Assembly (NCBI RefSeq): GCF_003265705.1 | Contig: NW_020313057.1 | Location: forward strand, 3,197,893-3,261,892 | From: Callorhinus ursinus | Taxonomy: Eukaryota > Chordata > Mammalia > Carnivora > Otariidae | Direction of reading: 5' to 3' | Length of the DNA stretch: 64,000 bases | In this document: piece after piece, positions 34,896 to 47,017 of the stretch | How the letters are laid out: each line of letters begins with the position of its first letter | How positions within the stretch are numbered: the stretch's first letter is position 1 | Position numbers and translations under genes: made by a program | The notes under the pieces: generated by a model | Told to the model about the DNA's origin: nothing | Databases searched by the model: none | Seen by the model: the letters and a program-made list of their open reading frames with translations, nothing else

Positions 34896-35425
34896 AAGGA
34901 GGAAAAATATATGGTAGGACAGTCTTCTTAAAATACCTCATCCTGAAACCTCCCTAACTAGGTTTCCCAGAGCCCAGACCCAGCCTGTCCTTGCAGATAA
35001 TGACAGAACAATTGGAAAATGTGGGCAAAGGGGAATTTTCCTCAGCCTTTCTCCCAGGTACACAAGCTCTGGCTACACCTGAATGCTTCTAATGAATTCT
35101 TTGAAGCTCTAGCATGGCTGCTACTTCAAATAAAAAAAAGCAATGGAAAATGATATGCTTCCCTTACCCCGTTCAATGGTTTTAAATTCATGAGTTCAGG
35201 TGAATCGAGACGAGAGTGGGAATGAGGATGACCTAAGTGATAGGGCAGCCCAAGCAGCTGACTTTGCTGAGCTGACTATAAAACAAGGACCAGATGAGCC
35301 CCCCAGGGCTGGCATGTTTAGGGGTGACAACCAGAGGTCTATGCTCTACCCGAGAGTTGGCATCAATGACAGGGACAGAGAATTGAAGGGACAGACAGTG
35401 GATGGAGAGAGAAGGTGCTTGCCCT
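34896..35425. other. Unique sequence, nothing supported
   Basis: A 75-codon plus frame (35200-35427) is rich in charged residues, but its flanks show no consensus splice sites and it ends at the MIR boundary. Confidence 0.45.
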
Positions 35426-35632
35426 AAAGCTAGGCCGCCTTGGTTCAAATGAGGCTGTCACTTAAAAGTGACTTAATTTCTCTGACTGTAAACATCCCCT
35501 ATCTACAAAAGAAGGATAATAAAAATTATACCCATCTTTTGAAGATTTATTAAGTTATACACCCTCACCTAATGCAGGGCCTGGCACATAGTGTTCAATA
35601 AATATTAGCTGGTTTTTTCATAATTATTATGC
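35426..35632 (+). repeat. MIR, plus orientation
   Basis: 'gccttggttcaaatgaggctgtcactt', 'gacttaatttctctgactgtaaac' and 'aatgcagggcctggcacatagtgttcaataaatattagc' span most of the MIR. Confidence 0.85.
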
Positions 35633-35904
35633 AACTTTCTGATTTTTACCCTCTTCTGCCTCCCCTCTCTCTCCTGACTCTGCCCTGTGAATTTAGACTA
35701 TAAAGACTGTTTTCTTGGATGCATCTGGAAGACCCAGGGAAAGCCGAACCATAGATGTGGGTTTGGGGCTTAAGCCAAAAGTCAGGCCTGAATCCGACAT
35801 AAATGGAATATGAAGCTCAGATGTAATAGACAAGGCCTATATGTCTAGGTACCCCTGAACAGAGATCTGAGAAAGGCCAGAGAACCTCCCAAGGAAAATC
35901 AAAA

Positions 35905-36130
35905 TAGCTTCCATTTACTGGATACTGTGTATAAGGCACTGTGCTAAATACAACATGTCTCTTATTCCATTTGATGCTCTCAACAATTCATGTTTTCAGA
36001 TGAAGGAAACAAGGTTTAGAGAAGTTACATAACTCATCCCAGATCACACAGCTGGTAGGTGCCAGAGCTGGGATTCCAACCCAAGTCAGTCAGCTCCAGA
36101 GCTCATATTCCTGCCCACTATGCCCTACTG
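35905..36130 (-). repeat. MIR, minus orientation, near full length
   Basis: 'ccatttactggatactgtgtataaggcactgtgctaa', 'ttttcagatgaaggaaacaaggtttagagaagttacataac' and 'cacagctggtaggtgccagagctgggattccaacccaagtcag' match reverse-complement MIR end to end. Confidence 0.9.
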
Positions 36131-36544
36131 CCCCCCAGAAGGCAGACCAGACTGGGTCCACAGCTTGAACAAAAGTCCTGGACTTTTTGAACATTGAAAA
36201 AAGGTGTCCAAATTGATACAAGAGATGCAATAATAAGACATGAGCCTGGATCATGGGGTCCTTGAGCACCATATTCAGAAGTATTTACTTTATTATCAGT
36301 CAAGTGAAGAGAGCCATGGGGAGCTTTTGAATATTGGAGAGAATGATATGACTTGCATTTTAAGAACGTAACTCAAATAGCAGCTTATGGGGATGGCTTT
36401 ACTGGAGCAGAGATAAGAGTCAGGAGTCAAAGGTGACCAGTTGAAAGACTATCTCTAGAGTCCCTTGAGGGTTTCCTGGGCTAGGAAAATGGGAATAGAA
36501 AAGAAATTTTATATATGTAACTAAATATATCCATAACTATGACA

Positions 36545-37140
36545 ATTAAGGGCACTGACTTTGGGATCAGATAGGTCAAAGTTTGAATCTCCGTTCTGTC
36601 ATATATTCATTGCTTAACCTTGGACATTAAATTTCTTCCTTTGTAAAACAGAGACAATGATTGTCCTAGCAAGTTCGAGCTGCTATAACAAAGTATCACA
36701 GACATATGCCTAAGTGTCCTGTAAACAACAGACATTTCTCACAGTTCTGGAGGCTAGAGGTCTAAGATCAGAGGGTCAGCACGGCTGGGTTTGGCGAGAG
36801 CCTTCTTCCATGGTACAGACTGCCAACTTCTTGTCATATCCCTTCACCGCAGAAAGAGGGCATGAGAGCTCTTTGGGATCCCTTTTATAAGGTCACTAAT
36901 CCCATTCATAAGGATTCCACCCTCAAGACCTAATTACTTCCCAAAGGTCCCAGCTCTTAATACTATCACACTGGGGGTTAGGGTTTCAAATATATGAATT
37001 TTGGGGGGACACAAACATTCAATCCATTGCAATGATATTATCTTAAAGGGTATTATGAAAATGAGATTTAAAAAGATGAATGACAAAAGGAATTATAATC
37101 CAGTTGCCTAGCGCGTAGTTAGTGCTCAATAGTCGCTACT
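36545..37140 (+). repeat. MIR split by an LTR
   Basis: The left half (36545-36661, 'gggcactgactttgggatcagataggtcaaagtttgaatctcc...ttcttcctttgtaaaacagag') and the right half (37032-37140, 'gatattatcttaaagggtattatgaaaatgagatt...gttgcctagcgcgtagttagtgctcaatag') are contiguous MIR text, separated only by the LTR at 36662-37031. Confidence 0.85.
36662..37031 (-). mobile_element. Solo LTR, MaLR-like, in MIR, perfect 5-bp TSD
   Basis: It starts TGTCCTAGCAAGTTCGAGCTGC and has 'cagacatttctcacagttctggaggctagaggtc', 'ttataaggtcactaatcccattcataagg' and 'atgaattttggggggacacaaacattcaatcc', ending CA at 37031. The 5-bp duplication atgat is perfect at 36657-36661 and 37032-37036, as expected for ERVL-MaLR. 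Confidence 0.88.
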
Positions 37141-38348
37141 CTATGGTCATTATAATAAGTCTTAATACTCCTCACTGCCTTAGTCCTTCCTCTCAACCAG
37201 AGAACAAAAGTCTGCAGAGAATCAGAATGGAGTTTTTGAAATTTCATTATGACCTCATTTCAACAATTAAAATTTTTCAAAAAAGTTGCTTTTCTAACAT
37301 TTCTTATGGACCAGTAGGGTAAAGAGTCTGTGGTGGGTACCATGGTGTCTTCCACAAATAGACACATTTTTGTCCTTTAGTTGAAAGATATAAAATGCAA
37401 CACAGCAAAACAAGCTGTGTTGCTAATGACCTCCACTGGCTGGGTGATAAATCGTGTGTTGCTGTTATGTTTCTGTTTCACTGCCTATTTGGCTCAGACC
37501 TGTGTGTCCCTCCTGGGTCCCCAACTCCTAGACAGCAGAGTCCAGATCTGCCTCTTTTCATGGCCAGAGTGAGTCCCACACAAAATTAGTTGCTTAAAAC
37601 TTATTCTCTTTACGTGAATTATCTTTCATTACTTTGGAGGGAAATATCGAATATTTAAAAATTTATTTATTGGCAAAGTTGGTTTAAAAGTAATTTTTCC
37701 CAGAGTTGCCCAGAAAATTTCTGTTAAGTCAACTCCCTACATCTAGTGGAATTTGGAGATCACAGAATCCCTCTACGTAATTGCTGCTAGGGAAAGAACT
37801 AATTAAAGCTTGGCACTATTTTTCCCCAAGAACAGGATGGTGAGGGTTATTTTTACAGCCTCTCTCAATTGGGCACAGATGATCCAAATTCACAGCAGTG
37901 CTATAGTGTTCTAGTTTGTCATTTTTGCTCCCCAAATCATCCTGTTCTCTTGGTTTTATTGATCCGTGGAGAGCTAGTGCTCTTGCCATTTTGCATTGGT
38001 GCACTTTGAGCTTGCCCTGTGATGGGACCACCAACCTCTGGAAGAGGCCCAGTGTCATTAAGCTCTGGAAAAGTTGGTTATTGTTTGGAAAGCATGTTAG
38101 CTAGGCTTAATTATATGACACGTCATATATGGGCTAACACCTACCCATGTGGTCTTTGTTTCATTACTTCATATTGAATAAGGATGTGACCCACCGTGTG
38201 GGATAGGAACAATGATTTGGAGAAATGGATCCAGTGAACACACTGGCCCATAGACTGCAAAGTGCTAACATTGAAATTATGTTTAGAAGTGCATATGTAA
38301 AATAATTCAACCTGAGTGATCTCCTGCGATATGCTTAGGCTCTTTAGA
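37141..38348. other. Mostly unique sequence, weak L2 text
   Basis: About 37500-37600 ('aactcctagacagcagagtccagatctgcctc...') may be an L2 relic. A small palindrome (8-bp arms, 38112-38119 and 38122-38129) reads tatatgacacgtcatata. No gene. Confidence 0.45.
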
Positions 38349-38425
38349 CATTGCTCTATTAATAGCTTATGTCCCCACATTGCTCTATTAATAGCTTATG
38401 TCCCCATTGCTCTATTAATAGCTTA
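38349..38425. repeat. Short minisatellite, 2.7 copies of 27-29 bp
   Basis: The unit cattgctctattaatagctt + atgtcccca occurs at 38349-38377 (29 bp), again at 38378-38404 (27 bp, two bases shorter at the end) and partly at 38405-38425. The core is identical in all copies. Confidence 0.95.
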
Positions 38426-38859
38426 GCAAGCATTCCAATTCAATTGACAACTGTAAATTACAATACAAATAGCATCAAATCAGTGAATGGCCCATGACAA
38501 ATGATACCACCTTTTTTCAGGGGGGCAAATCTCTTCTGAGTGTGAAAGTGAGGGCTCCCCGGAAGCACTCAGTTACAGGCAGAATCTCTAAAACGCGAAT
38601 GAGTTCCTAGGGAGAAAAAAATCCTTTCTGGAGGATGACTGGGAAAAAGCCATCATAAGGTGAATGGTCAGTGATCTCCTAAGTGAGCAGGTTTCATTTT
38701 GGTCTCATTTGATTATTAAAATCCTTGGGCTCTATTTCTTAGTTTCTGAGCTAAACAGCCTTACCATCTTCTCAACTATCACGGGCACTGAAACTCACCC
38801 TTCAGAGACAGTGTACAATAAGACAATAAAAGACTCAATGTCATCAGCCTCTTACTTGG

Positions 38860-38926
38860 TGTTCACACACATACATGCGTGCACATACACATGCATGCAC
38901 ACATATGCAACCATGCACATGCATGT

Positions 38927-38972
<46 letters not shown>
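38860..38972. repeat. (CA)n with alternating purine-pyrimidine flank
   Basis: An imperfect 'cacatacatgcgtgcacatacacatgcatgcacac' leads into about 20 uninterrupted CA units (38932-38972). Confidence 0.95.
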
Positions 38973-38974
<2 letters not shown>

Positions 38975-41225
38975 CAATGGCAGTAGCCACTGCAGAACTC
39001 CAGTGTTTCTTTCCAGGGACCAACACAGGTATTACTCCCTGAACCTGAGCAACCCACTTCTCCAGCTTGTGCACTGACATTGGGCAGGGCTAAAGGCTGT
39101 CAAATAGAGAACAAGGTAGATTCAGGAACAGACAGCTTATTTCCAGGATGGCCAGATGGGGCCATGTGATGCTCCCTGAATTAGCACCACGCCCACCTGT
39201 CTCAGGCAGTTTTGTGTGTGGAGCGATGGAGGAAGCGCAGGGCAACTCTGGGTATGGGGAGCAGAAGCTCACCCTGGCTTGCTCTCGATTTACGAGATTA
39301 CAGCCTTTGTGTTCACAGTGAAGGAAGGCTGGCCAAAGACAGAGTTGAGGATGTAGGAAAGCCGCACGTTATTACATTTCCATTCTAATTACATTTCCTT
39401 CACTTCTGTGATCATCCCCCCAGGAGGCCTCGTTAACATAGTTTTAATGTCTCCCGTGCACACTGGAGCTCCTGCACAGACAGCCAAACACCCTTTTTCT
39501 ATACCAAGCCCCTAACATCTGCACGGGGTGGCCAGCGCGACAGGTTGCCCCGCATTCGGGTTCAACCAAAAGGCAATCAAAGGAGTGGACTGATTTTGTT
39601 GAGCCAGACCGTCATGATCAGAAGCCCTGTGTTGTCACGGCTTGCCGGCTTCAATCTGCACTTCTCAGAAGCCCCCACTGGACAGTTCGTGTACATGTTC
39701 TGCTCCAGCGGGCTGACTTCATTACTCAGCCCTGGCCATTTGGCAAGAGCCTCCACCTCCCTACACCAGTACGCGTTCAAATCTGCAATTGAAGTCACCC
39801 CTGAAAGCTGGTGCCTTTTAAAAAAACATTTCCTTTCCTGCGATAGTTTCTTTCCCAAGTAAATTCACTAGGTGGCAGTGAACAGGAGGGAAAGAGAGCT
39901 GCTCTGGAAAGGCATTCAGAGGCAAAGTGCCGTCAAACGTTCCAGGATATCAAATGGCGAATTTAAAAAATCCTTCCTCGAGCTGTGGGCTCTGACACAC
40001 ATTCCTAATAGAAGACCAACTGCAGCTTAAGGGGAACACCTAGTTTTCACTAAATGATGAAATGCAAGATTTATTGGCAAACCTACTCTGAACATTCTGC
40101 TGATCATTTCTATCCCGGTTGTATTCATACAAATGTCGAAACCAGAAACATTTTATCATTGCCTATATGCGTTTTTCCTTTGCAGAAAATAGTGGTTACA
40201 ACTAGGTCCTACTCATTCAGAAACAATTTTACGTGTATGTGTGTGTCAGTGTGAGTGTGTAATTGCATGTAGGTGCATGTGGGTGCATGTGCGAATGTGT
40301 GTGCCTCATGATGACTTCAAGGATTTAAGTGTCATTGTTCTTTGATTAATTTCTCTATATAACTGTCATCTTCCTTTATCAATCAAGAAGGACACTCCTT
40401 CCACCCTATTAAACTCAGGGTCGGTTTTCTAAGCAGGTAAAGCCTGGAATCTCACGGCCTCGGCTTCGGGAAGACTCTAAGACTTCAAATTTATGAAAGG
40501 ACACTAAAATCTGAGGACATACACTGTCAATTAGTTTATTTATTTGCTGCCTGGTTTTTAACCTAAATGCACTCTGTTCAGAGGGGAAGAAAACAGTTGT
40601 AAATCAACCAAAAAGGCCGTTTCTGTAAACTGCTGAGTCTTGCCTGCAGCTGAGAGCTGACCTCACGGGGATCAGGAGTGCAGGCACTGTCACATCATCA
40701 CGTTGGCCCCCTACCCCACTGGCTCCCCATCCACGGCGCTACTCTGGCCCTGGCCCCAGGACCTTAACGGAAGTGGGGCCGGGAGCTCTATTTCTAGCAC
40801 ACATTCTTGGACACAGCGGCATTGTTGTGTTAGTTATGTTGCTGTTCTAACCCTGATCTCATACTCCAGCTCTCATGGCTGGGCTTCTCCAACTTCTGGC
40901 TTCTTCTCCACGCCCAGGTCTCTGCTATTCTCTAGACCTGAGCCCCCATCCTGGTAACCACTTGACCCCCTCTAGTCCCACCTTGCTCTTGCCAGATACC
41001 TTCCAAGGTAAAGTGCTACCTTGGTAGCCCTGCCTGGTGGTCCCAGGACCCCACTCTCTGATGACAGACTCCCTCCCCCATGCCAACTGCATGCCTCTGA
41101 TTGCTGAATACTGTTAGCTTCCCAGTCCCCAAGAGTGTCCTCCAGTGAGCTGTTTGGGAGCCACGTGATTCCACGCTGAACCCCTCCAAAGAGGATCATC
41201 ATTAAAAACTGCAGCTTTGCTATGT
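38973..41225. other. Unique sequence, nothing firmly supported
   Basis: A 105-codon plus frame at 39545-39862 overlaps a 93-codon minus frame. CpGs cluster at about 39520-39560. A degenerate GT/TGCATG-rich patch lies at 40232-40310. No recognisable product. Confidence 0.45.
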
Positions 41226-41227
41226 TT

Positions 41228-41330
41228 GCACTCAATGACTCATACTGTGAGCGAGGCTCTGAGCTGGGTACAAGAGATACAATGCACATAGGGCATGTCC
41301 TTGTCACCAAAGAGCTACCCCTTGCCTGCA
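41228..41330. repeat. Old dispersed repeat fragment
   Basis: 'ctcatactgtgagcgaggctctgagctgggtacaagagatacaatg...gggcatgtccttgtcaccaaagagc' is an ancient repeat of the type seen at 19.3 kb. Confidence 0.5.
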
Positions 41331-42257
41331 GATTTTGTGTTCTGCCTCAGCACCTTCTCCCAAGACTGGCAGCAGAGTCTGTTGCCACCCTGCCCACCTT
41401 TGCAGGAAGATGCTTTCCTGGGCCACAGTCCCACCCAGTCCTGTTCCAGTAAACTGGGCCATGGCTGGCTGTGTCTGACGTCATCAAAGTGTCCCGTCAT
41501 GGTTTTAGGTAGAATTCTTTCCATAGCTGATGAAGGACAGGTTGGAGCCACCTTTATTCAACGTGAGAAAAAAATCACAGTGCCCAACTCCGCTAGTCAC
41601 TGTCTTCCTGGGTCCGCACGGTCCGCTGCCCCAATAGCAAACACAACACAGAACAGACGTGAGGGACCTGCCTGGCTTGGGGTGTGAAACCCTGGACCAC
41701 TCACGTTCTGCCTGATTCACTTGCTGTAAGAGAGATGAATGTGTCAGGAATGTAAAATCACCTTGCCTTAGCTTTAATCGTGTAAGTGATCAAGAGATCT
41801 TGAGGTGGTGGCGAGCAGAAGACAAGCCAGGAAATGAAATCATCTGAGGTTAAGTTTCCACTTGTAGCGGACAGTTGTACCTTCTAGAAAAGCTGTGCTC
41901 TTGGTACTGTGTTAGTTACCTTGTAAGTGAGTAGTGTGGGGTGTTAATAACAGTGGCGATTCCAGTTGGGGACTTAAAGATACACTTTGTAAGTCTAAGT
42001 GATATAGTAGCTGGAAAGCAAATAAGTAAATGCCAAGCTCCTCTTTGCTTCTCCCATTGGAAGGAGGCAGACATAGATAAATTCCCTAATAGGGAAACTA
42101 AGATTGGAAAAATCAGCTTAGGAAAAAGATGCTCTTTAGAAAAAAAAAATCTTTACTTGCACAGTGCATTTTTTCATGCAGCTGTTTTCTCTAAAATTGA
42201 ATTACGGTACTGTTTTTTTTTTTTAAACTGTATGCAAGATACATTTTCTCCTGTATG
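41331..42257. other. Unique sequence, nothing supported
   Basis: Frames at 41295-41687 (plus) and 41315-41720 (minus) overlap antisense to each other. No domain recognised. Confidence 0.5.
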
Positions 42258-42261
42258 TGCG

Positions 42262-42296
<35 letters not shown>

Positions 42297-42297
42297 C
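42258..42297. repeat. (GC)n-(AC)n compound microsatellite
   Basis: 'tgcgcgcgcgcgc' runs directly into about 14 AC units, strictly alternating purine and pyrimidine. Confidence 0.97.
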
Positions 42298-44384
42298 CAG
42301 CTGATTGCTTTTAATGCATTTTTGAAAGATAAAATTACTTAAGAAATTAAGGAAATGCTTTGAAGAAGACTTTTTTAGGAGTCTAAACTTCTTCCCTCGT
42401 TTCCTGGAAGTCTTGTGCTTGCCTCGATGTTCTGATACGTTTGGTGTCGTTTCATGTTTTGCTAGTCTCTGCTCTCAGAACCCAAGGGTGATGATTTCCT
42501 TGCTAATAGGTATTTAATTTGGGTACTTCTCTTTAGTAAAACCTGAAGATCGAGAATTTAAAATGATGACAAAAAGATTTATTGCAAAGGTACTGAACCA
42601 TGCTACAAAGAGCAATTGATGCAGTTCATAAATTTAAAACTACAGAAAAAAAAAGAGTACCCAGGCCTAATCAAAGTATGATTCCAGGATTAGCTAATCA
42701 CCTGCTTTCTGGGCTGTGGGTGAAGACTTTAGCGCAGAGTGGCTGGGAGAGTACATCCTGATTCGGACCCTGATCCCTTCTCTCCTTGACCCAGTTCTAC
42801 ATTTCCTGCCTGTGCTCAGGTCCCTGCCAAGTAGCCCCTTCCTGATGCCCATTATCATGCTGATTGTGGTATCCTCAGGCTCTCTTTCTGCAAGTCTGCA
42901 GTGGGCGGCACAAAATTCCCTAATGATGCCCCTGATAATCTTACCACTTCCTATCTGTTTCCAATCCCTGTCCTATTTGTGCTGCACAGAGTCCCTGAAG
43001 TATGAATTTTGTGCACTCTGTGAACAGAGCAAATATACCCTCCTGGGTGGTGGTGGATCCACAGCCCTCCAGGACTTCAGACAGGAGCAAGAATGTCTTC
43101 TCGATGGAGTGCTACCTGGAAGAGCGGTCTCTTATTACTCAGGAGGCTTTCCCGTTACAGTGATTCCCAGGCCCCTGCTATATACATACCCTCCCAGCAG
43201 CCATCTGCGCCTGTGACCAGGTTTTACTATTTATGCTTGCTGTTTGGGGTGACATAACCACAGTTCTGCCATCCATTCTGGAGCCATTTCAACGGATCCC
43301 CCCTCTACTAGAGAGTGTCAGCCCAGCTCTGTCAGAATAGAGCAAGATTTATTCCAGTTTCATGAAAAATCTGTGCAATTTATACTATGCAGTCAGGAGC
43401 TTGTTGGCTCATGAGGTTTAATCCTGGACTCCTCTGAAGAGGATGGACGAAACAAAACAAGGTCTGGAAATTACCTAGACATCTGCGCCATCCGTGAGCT
43501 TCTGCTCCGTGGATCAGGGCCAGTCCCCTCCCATAAATCCAAACCAACGGTGATGGCATCTCTCAAGAGGCCAAGTAGATATTTTCCCACAAGTAAAAAA
43601 TTTCCAGTAAAACTATAGCCTGGGTTTTTTGTTTTTTGTTTTTTTCTCCTTTTTAAAGCTGTGAGGGTGAACTTTTTTTCAATCCACCATAAATAAGGTG
43701 TTTTGAGGCCAAGACCCTAATGAGATAATCACCACAAAAGCTGCCACTGAAATGAGCATGTTTGGAAACTTATTGAAAACATAAAATGGGGCTGGCCCTG
43801 TTCCCAGTGTACTGGGTGGAAGGTTGGGGGAGAGGGTCTTTGTTTTCCCTGGAAGAGGTGACAGTTCAGAGTATGAGAGCCCATGCTCTCTGGGAACCTG
43901 ACTGATCCGTGTGTGCCTGGGACCAATGGGACCGTCCGACAGGGGGGAAAGAATGAATAACCGGTGGGAAGTCGGCCAGAGGCAGTCACCCTGCCCCCTG
44001 TGCTCTCCCTGCGGACACAGAACCTCCAGAGAGCCCCTGCCAGGGGCCTGTGGGAAAAGAGGTAGAATTTGGAACCTTTGTGACAGTAAAACCAGCTGGG
44101 GAAGTAAATGGACTTCAAGTGCTGGGGGCTTTCCAAGAAAGAGGCTTTGAAGTGGTGGTGACCAGGGATGCTGGATGAGCCCCAATGGCTCCCTCATAAT
44201 TGAGACTCAGCTTACAGGCCTTTCCCAACACCTCCTGGCCCACCCCTGCTCCTCATCAGAGCCCCACCGCCAGCTCCCTTCCGGGCCTGGGTCCCCGCTT
44301 TCCCGCATCCCAGCTGTGGGAGTTTGCGCCGTGACTCAGCCTTCATGTACCTCCATTTCCTCATGTGCAAAACCGAGTGTCTCG
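42298..44384. other. Unique sequence, nothing supported
   Basis: The long frames (166 codons plus at 42716-43216; 172 codons minus at 43679-44197) are hydrophobic or proline-rich without recognisable motifs. Part of 42770-43000 may be a diverged L2. Confidence 0.45.
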
Positions 44385-44530
44385 GTTGGGCCTCCCAGAA
44401 GCAGATCCTGAACCAAGGACCCCAGTGAAAGTGATGAATTCAGGAAGTGCTCCCAGGAAAACTAGGAAAGGAGGAGGTAAGCAGGATAGGTGGGCGAAGA
44501 AGCCGATTAGGGTTGGACTTCAGGGGAAGT
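44385..44530. repeat. Dispersed repeat remnant, related to that at 22.6 kb
   Basis: 'cagaagcagatcctgaaccaaggacccc...gatgaattcaggaagtgctcccaggaaaac' shares layout with 22640-22800. Confidence 0.4.
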
Positions 44531-45780
44531 CCCAGCTTCTGCCTGATCCTCTGGGGAGCTCTTGAGTACAAATTGCATCCCTGAGCTCGCCCCCTCTTGA
44601 GGAAAGGGATCCAGGCCTCTGTACCTTCTCAGCAGTCAGGTCACTGCAAGGGTGGTGAGGTAGACTTTGATTTCCATGCACCTCTGGCTCTCTGTCTCTT
44701 TGGCAAAACAGCTCCAGCAGTCTGAGGGCCAGTGTCTGAAGCAGGTAGCAGGTGTCAGCTGTTAGCAGCAAAGCCTGCAGAGCCTGGGCGTGGACCCCAG
44801 CAGAGGTGTCTGCTACACAGACGAGAACAGTGCCTATTTCGCAGGGTTGATGTGAGGACTGAGGGCCTCCCTGGAACTATCCACATAGCAAACTCTCTGT
44901 AAGTCTTTCTTTTTTGCCCAATGAGCATCCTGCTTATTATGCCCCAGCCTCCTACCCAGCATGTTGGGAACAGAGCCACTCCGGCCTGTGAGTTCACACG
45001 TGCTGGTTTCCACGACAGCATTCATGGTAATTAGCTCTCTTGTGGGACCACTCTTCAGTCAGGAGATACCATTGGGTAGATGATTCAAAGCCGGGAGGAT
45101 GGGGAATCTGTGGATGACAGAAGGAGCATCCAAAGCGCCCACAGTAGCTGGAGCAGTGGGTGAGCACGAGAGAGAAAAACTAACCACCCTGAGTGTGCAG
45201 GAAGCTGGGGAAGAGGCACAGAGGACTTAGCCAACAATATTCTCCCCTTGAGTCAACGCACAGTTGAAACTACCAAAAACATCATACATACAGACATTAG
45301 CTCCCCACTAGAACTATAATTTTTTTAACTCTACAAGTAGTGATGCTGTCCCAGTCCAAGCTCACTCAGCTGTCTCTGGAGTCGTGAGTGGTTCCTGCCA
45401 CTGCCCTCCAGGGGAAGTATGGGCAATTGGGAATGTGTCCTTAGATCAGAGGACATTGAAGGCATCAGGGGTGGTCAGCCAGATAATAAAAGCCTAGGCA
45501 GGAAATGTCTTCAAATATTCAAAGAACTGTCATATGAAAGAAGATGTGAAGTTAAGAAGGGAAGGCCTGATGAGAGAAAATTGTGTGGAATTTCTTTGTG
45601 AACTTTCCTTCCATCAAAATTTTCCAAAGAACACCTAAACTCCTGGAGGCTTGTCAGGACAGACATGTCCTCAGGACACTTGTGCAGGTGCTGACAATCA
45701 GTGGGGGGAATCCAATATGCAAAGGAGACCCCTTCTTTCCCCCAGCTTCCAAGAGCCATGTTTATCAAGGATCAACAAGA
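44531..45780. other. Unique sequence, nothing supported
   Basis: Short frames on both strands only. No repeat or regulatory site recognised. Confidence 0.5.
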
Positions 45781-45945
45781 AATAGGTATATAGATGATAG
45801 GTAGTCAGATTGATAGGCAGGTGGATTGCTAAACATATAGACAGGCAGGCAAATAGACAGATGATGGTGATTATTATTGTGATAGATACATAAAGAGACT
45901 GATGGATAGATGGAGCGACAGAAAGATAGTTGGATGGATATAGGA
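45781..45945. repeat. Degenerate GATA/GACA tetranucleotide tract
   Basis: Interrupted 'atagatgataggtag', 'gacaggcaggcaaatagacagatgatgg' and 'gatggatagatggagcgacagaaagatag' show an old tetranucleotide repeat broken by substitutions. Confidence 0.8.
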
Positions 45946-46960
45946 CACGGGTTCCAACAGAAAGAAATACAAAAAGATCTATTGTAATTAGCCTTGCTTT
46001 GGGGAGACAAGTGAGTGGGGACTTAGCTGTAGCTTGCATAAGGTTTAGGGCTAATCACAGCGGAATAGATGGATTTGAGCTCTGGGCTTAAAGAGATGTG
46101 TGAGCAGGTGCGAGGCAATGTCCTGAACGTCCAGGCTGTGTTTGGTTTACACGCGTTTATTTCGTGTTCTACTTTACAATTATCCTTCCAGATACCAAGG
46201 CGATTTTATGAAAGTAAAAGAATCCAGTTCTCCCTCTTGTGAATGACAGACAGTCCCCAACTAGCATTTACTATTCACTCTGCAGCAGAAACCACTGCAA
46301 CATGAGCCTTCAGAGGGAATTCGCTTAGACTCCTGTTTCCTCTTCTGTTTAACAATGTGGCACACACAGCCCTGTTGTTTAGATTAATTATTGATTGTAA
46401 ATTACTTTGAAATCTGTGCTGTGTATGGGCTGTTTAAATCACAGCCATCATCTAAGTTAGGACTATGGCACCATCTGAAATAGACTTTCATATTTCATTC
46501 CTTTTTCTCAGAGAGGTAAGAGGAGACAGGGGGACCAGGGTTGGTTCTTGTTCCAACCCTTCAACTCAGAAGGCTTGCTTTTCTTTCTGGATTCCACCAG
46601 GACCCACAGTACTGATGAAGCCATTATGCCTTCTTGGGACGAAATGCTTCTGCCTCACACACAGAATTGCTGTGAATATGAGAAACAAATTGTGGAAACA
46701 CTTGAGAAAGATAGTAATAAGGTTATGTGCCAGGTCATATGCTAGTACTTTACTTATGTAATCTCTTTCCTTCTCACCTCAGCCCCCAAGTCAAAGGCCA
46801 TTAGTAACACATCGTATAAATCAGTGCCTGTGCTCTCACACTCCCCACTAAGTAGCCAACTTGTCCCAGTTGGGATAAGGACTTTCCCAGTGGTCCCACT
46901 AAAAGTTCTAAGTCCTGGGAACACTTCTTAGTTCTGGACAAAACAGGATGGTTGGTCATC
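45946..46960. other. Unique sequence; possible MIR end at 46725-46800
   Basis: 'gtgccaggtcatatgctagtactttacttatgtaatctc' at about 46727-46765 resembles reverse-complement MIR. Otherwise nothing supported. Confidence 0.45.
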
Positions 46961-46969
46961 ACGTACATG

Positions 46970-46985
46970 TACGCACAAGCGCGCG

Positions 46986-47016
<31 letters not shown>

Positions 47017-47017
47017 C
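46970..47017. repeat. (CG)n-(CA)n compound microsatellite
   Basis: 'gtacgcacaagcgcgcgcacgcacac' leads into about 14 CA units and 'cccc'. The build is the same as at 42.26 kb. Confidence 0.96.

Noticed and set aside
38112..38129. CRE-like palindrome tatatgacacgtcatata
   Set aside because: The half-sites are separated by two extra bases relative to TGACGTCA and the arms are AT-rich and short. Chance is likely.
42716..43216. 166-codon plus frame with hydrophobic stretches
   Set aside because: Composition resembles translated pyrimidine-rich DNA or L2 text. No start or splice support.
43679..44197. 172-codon minus frame
   Set aside because: Proline/serine/leucine-rich reading of C-rich DNA without motif or splice support. 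A second frame of 135 codons overlaps it on the same strand.
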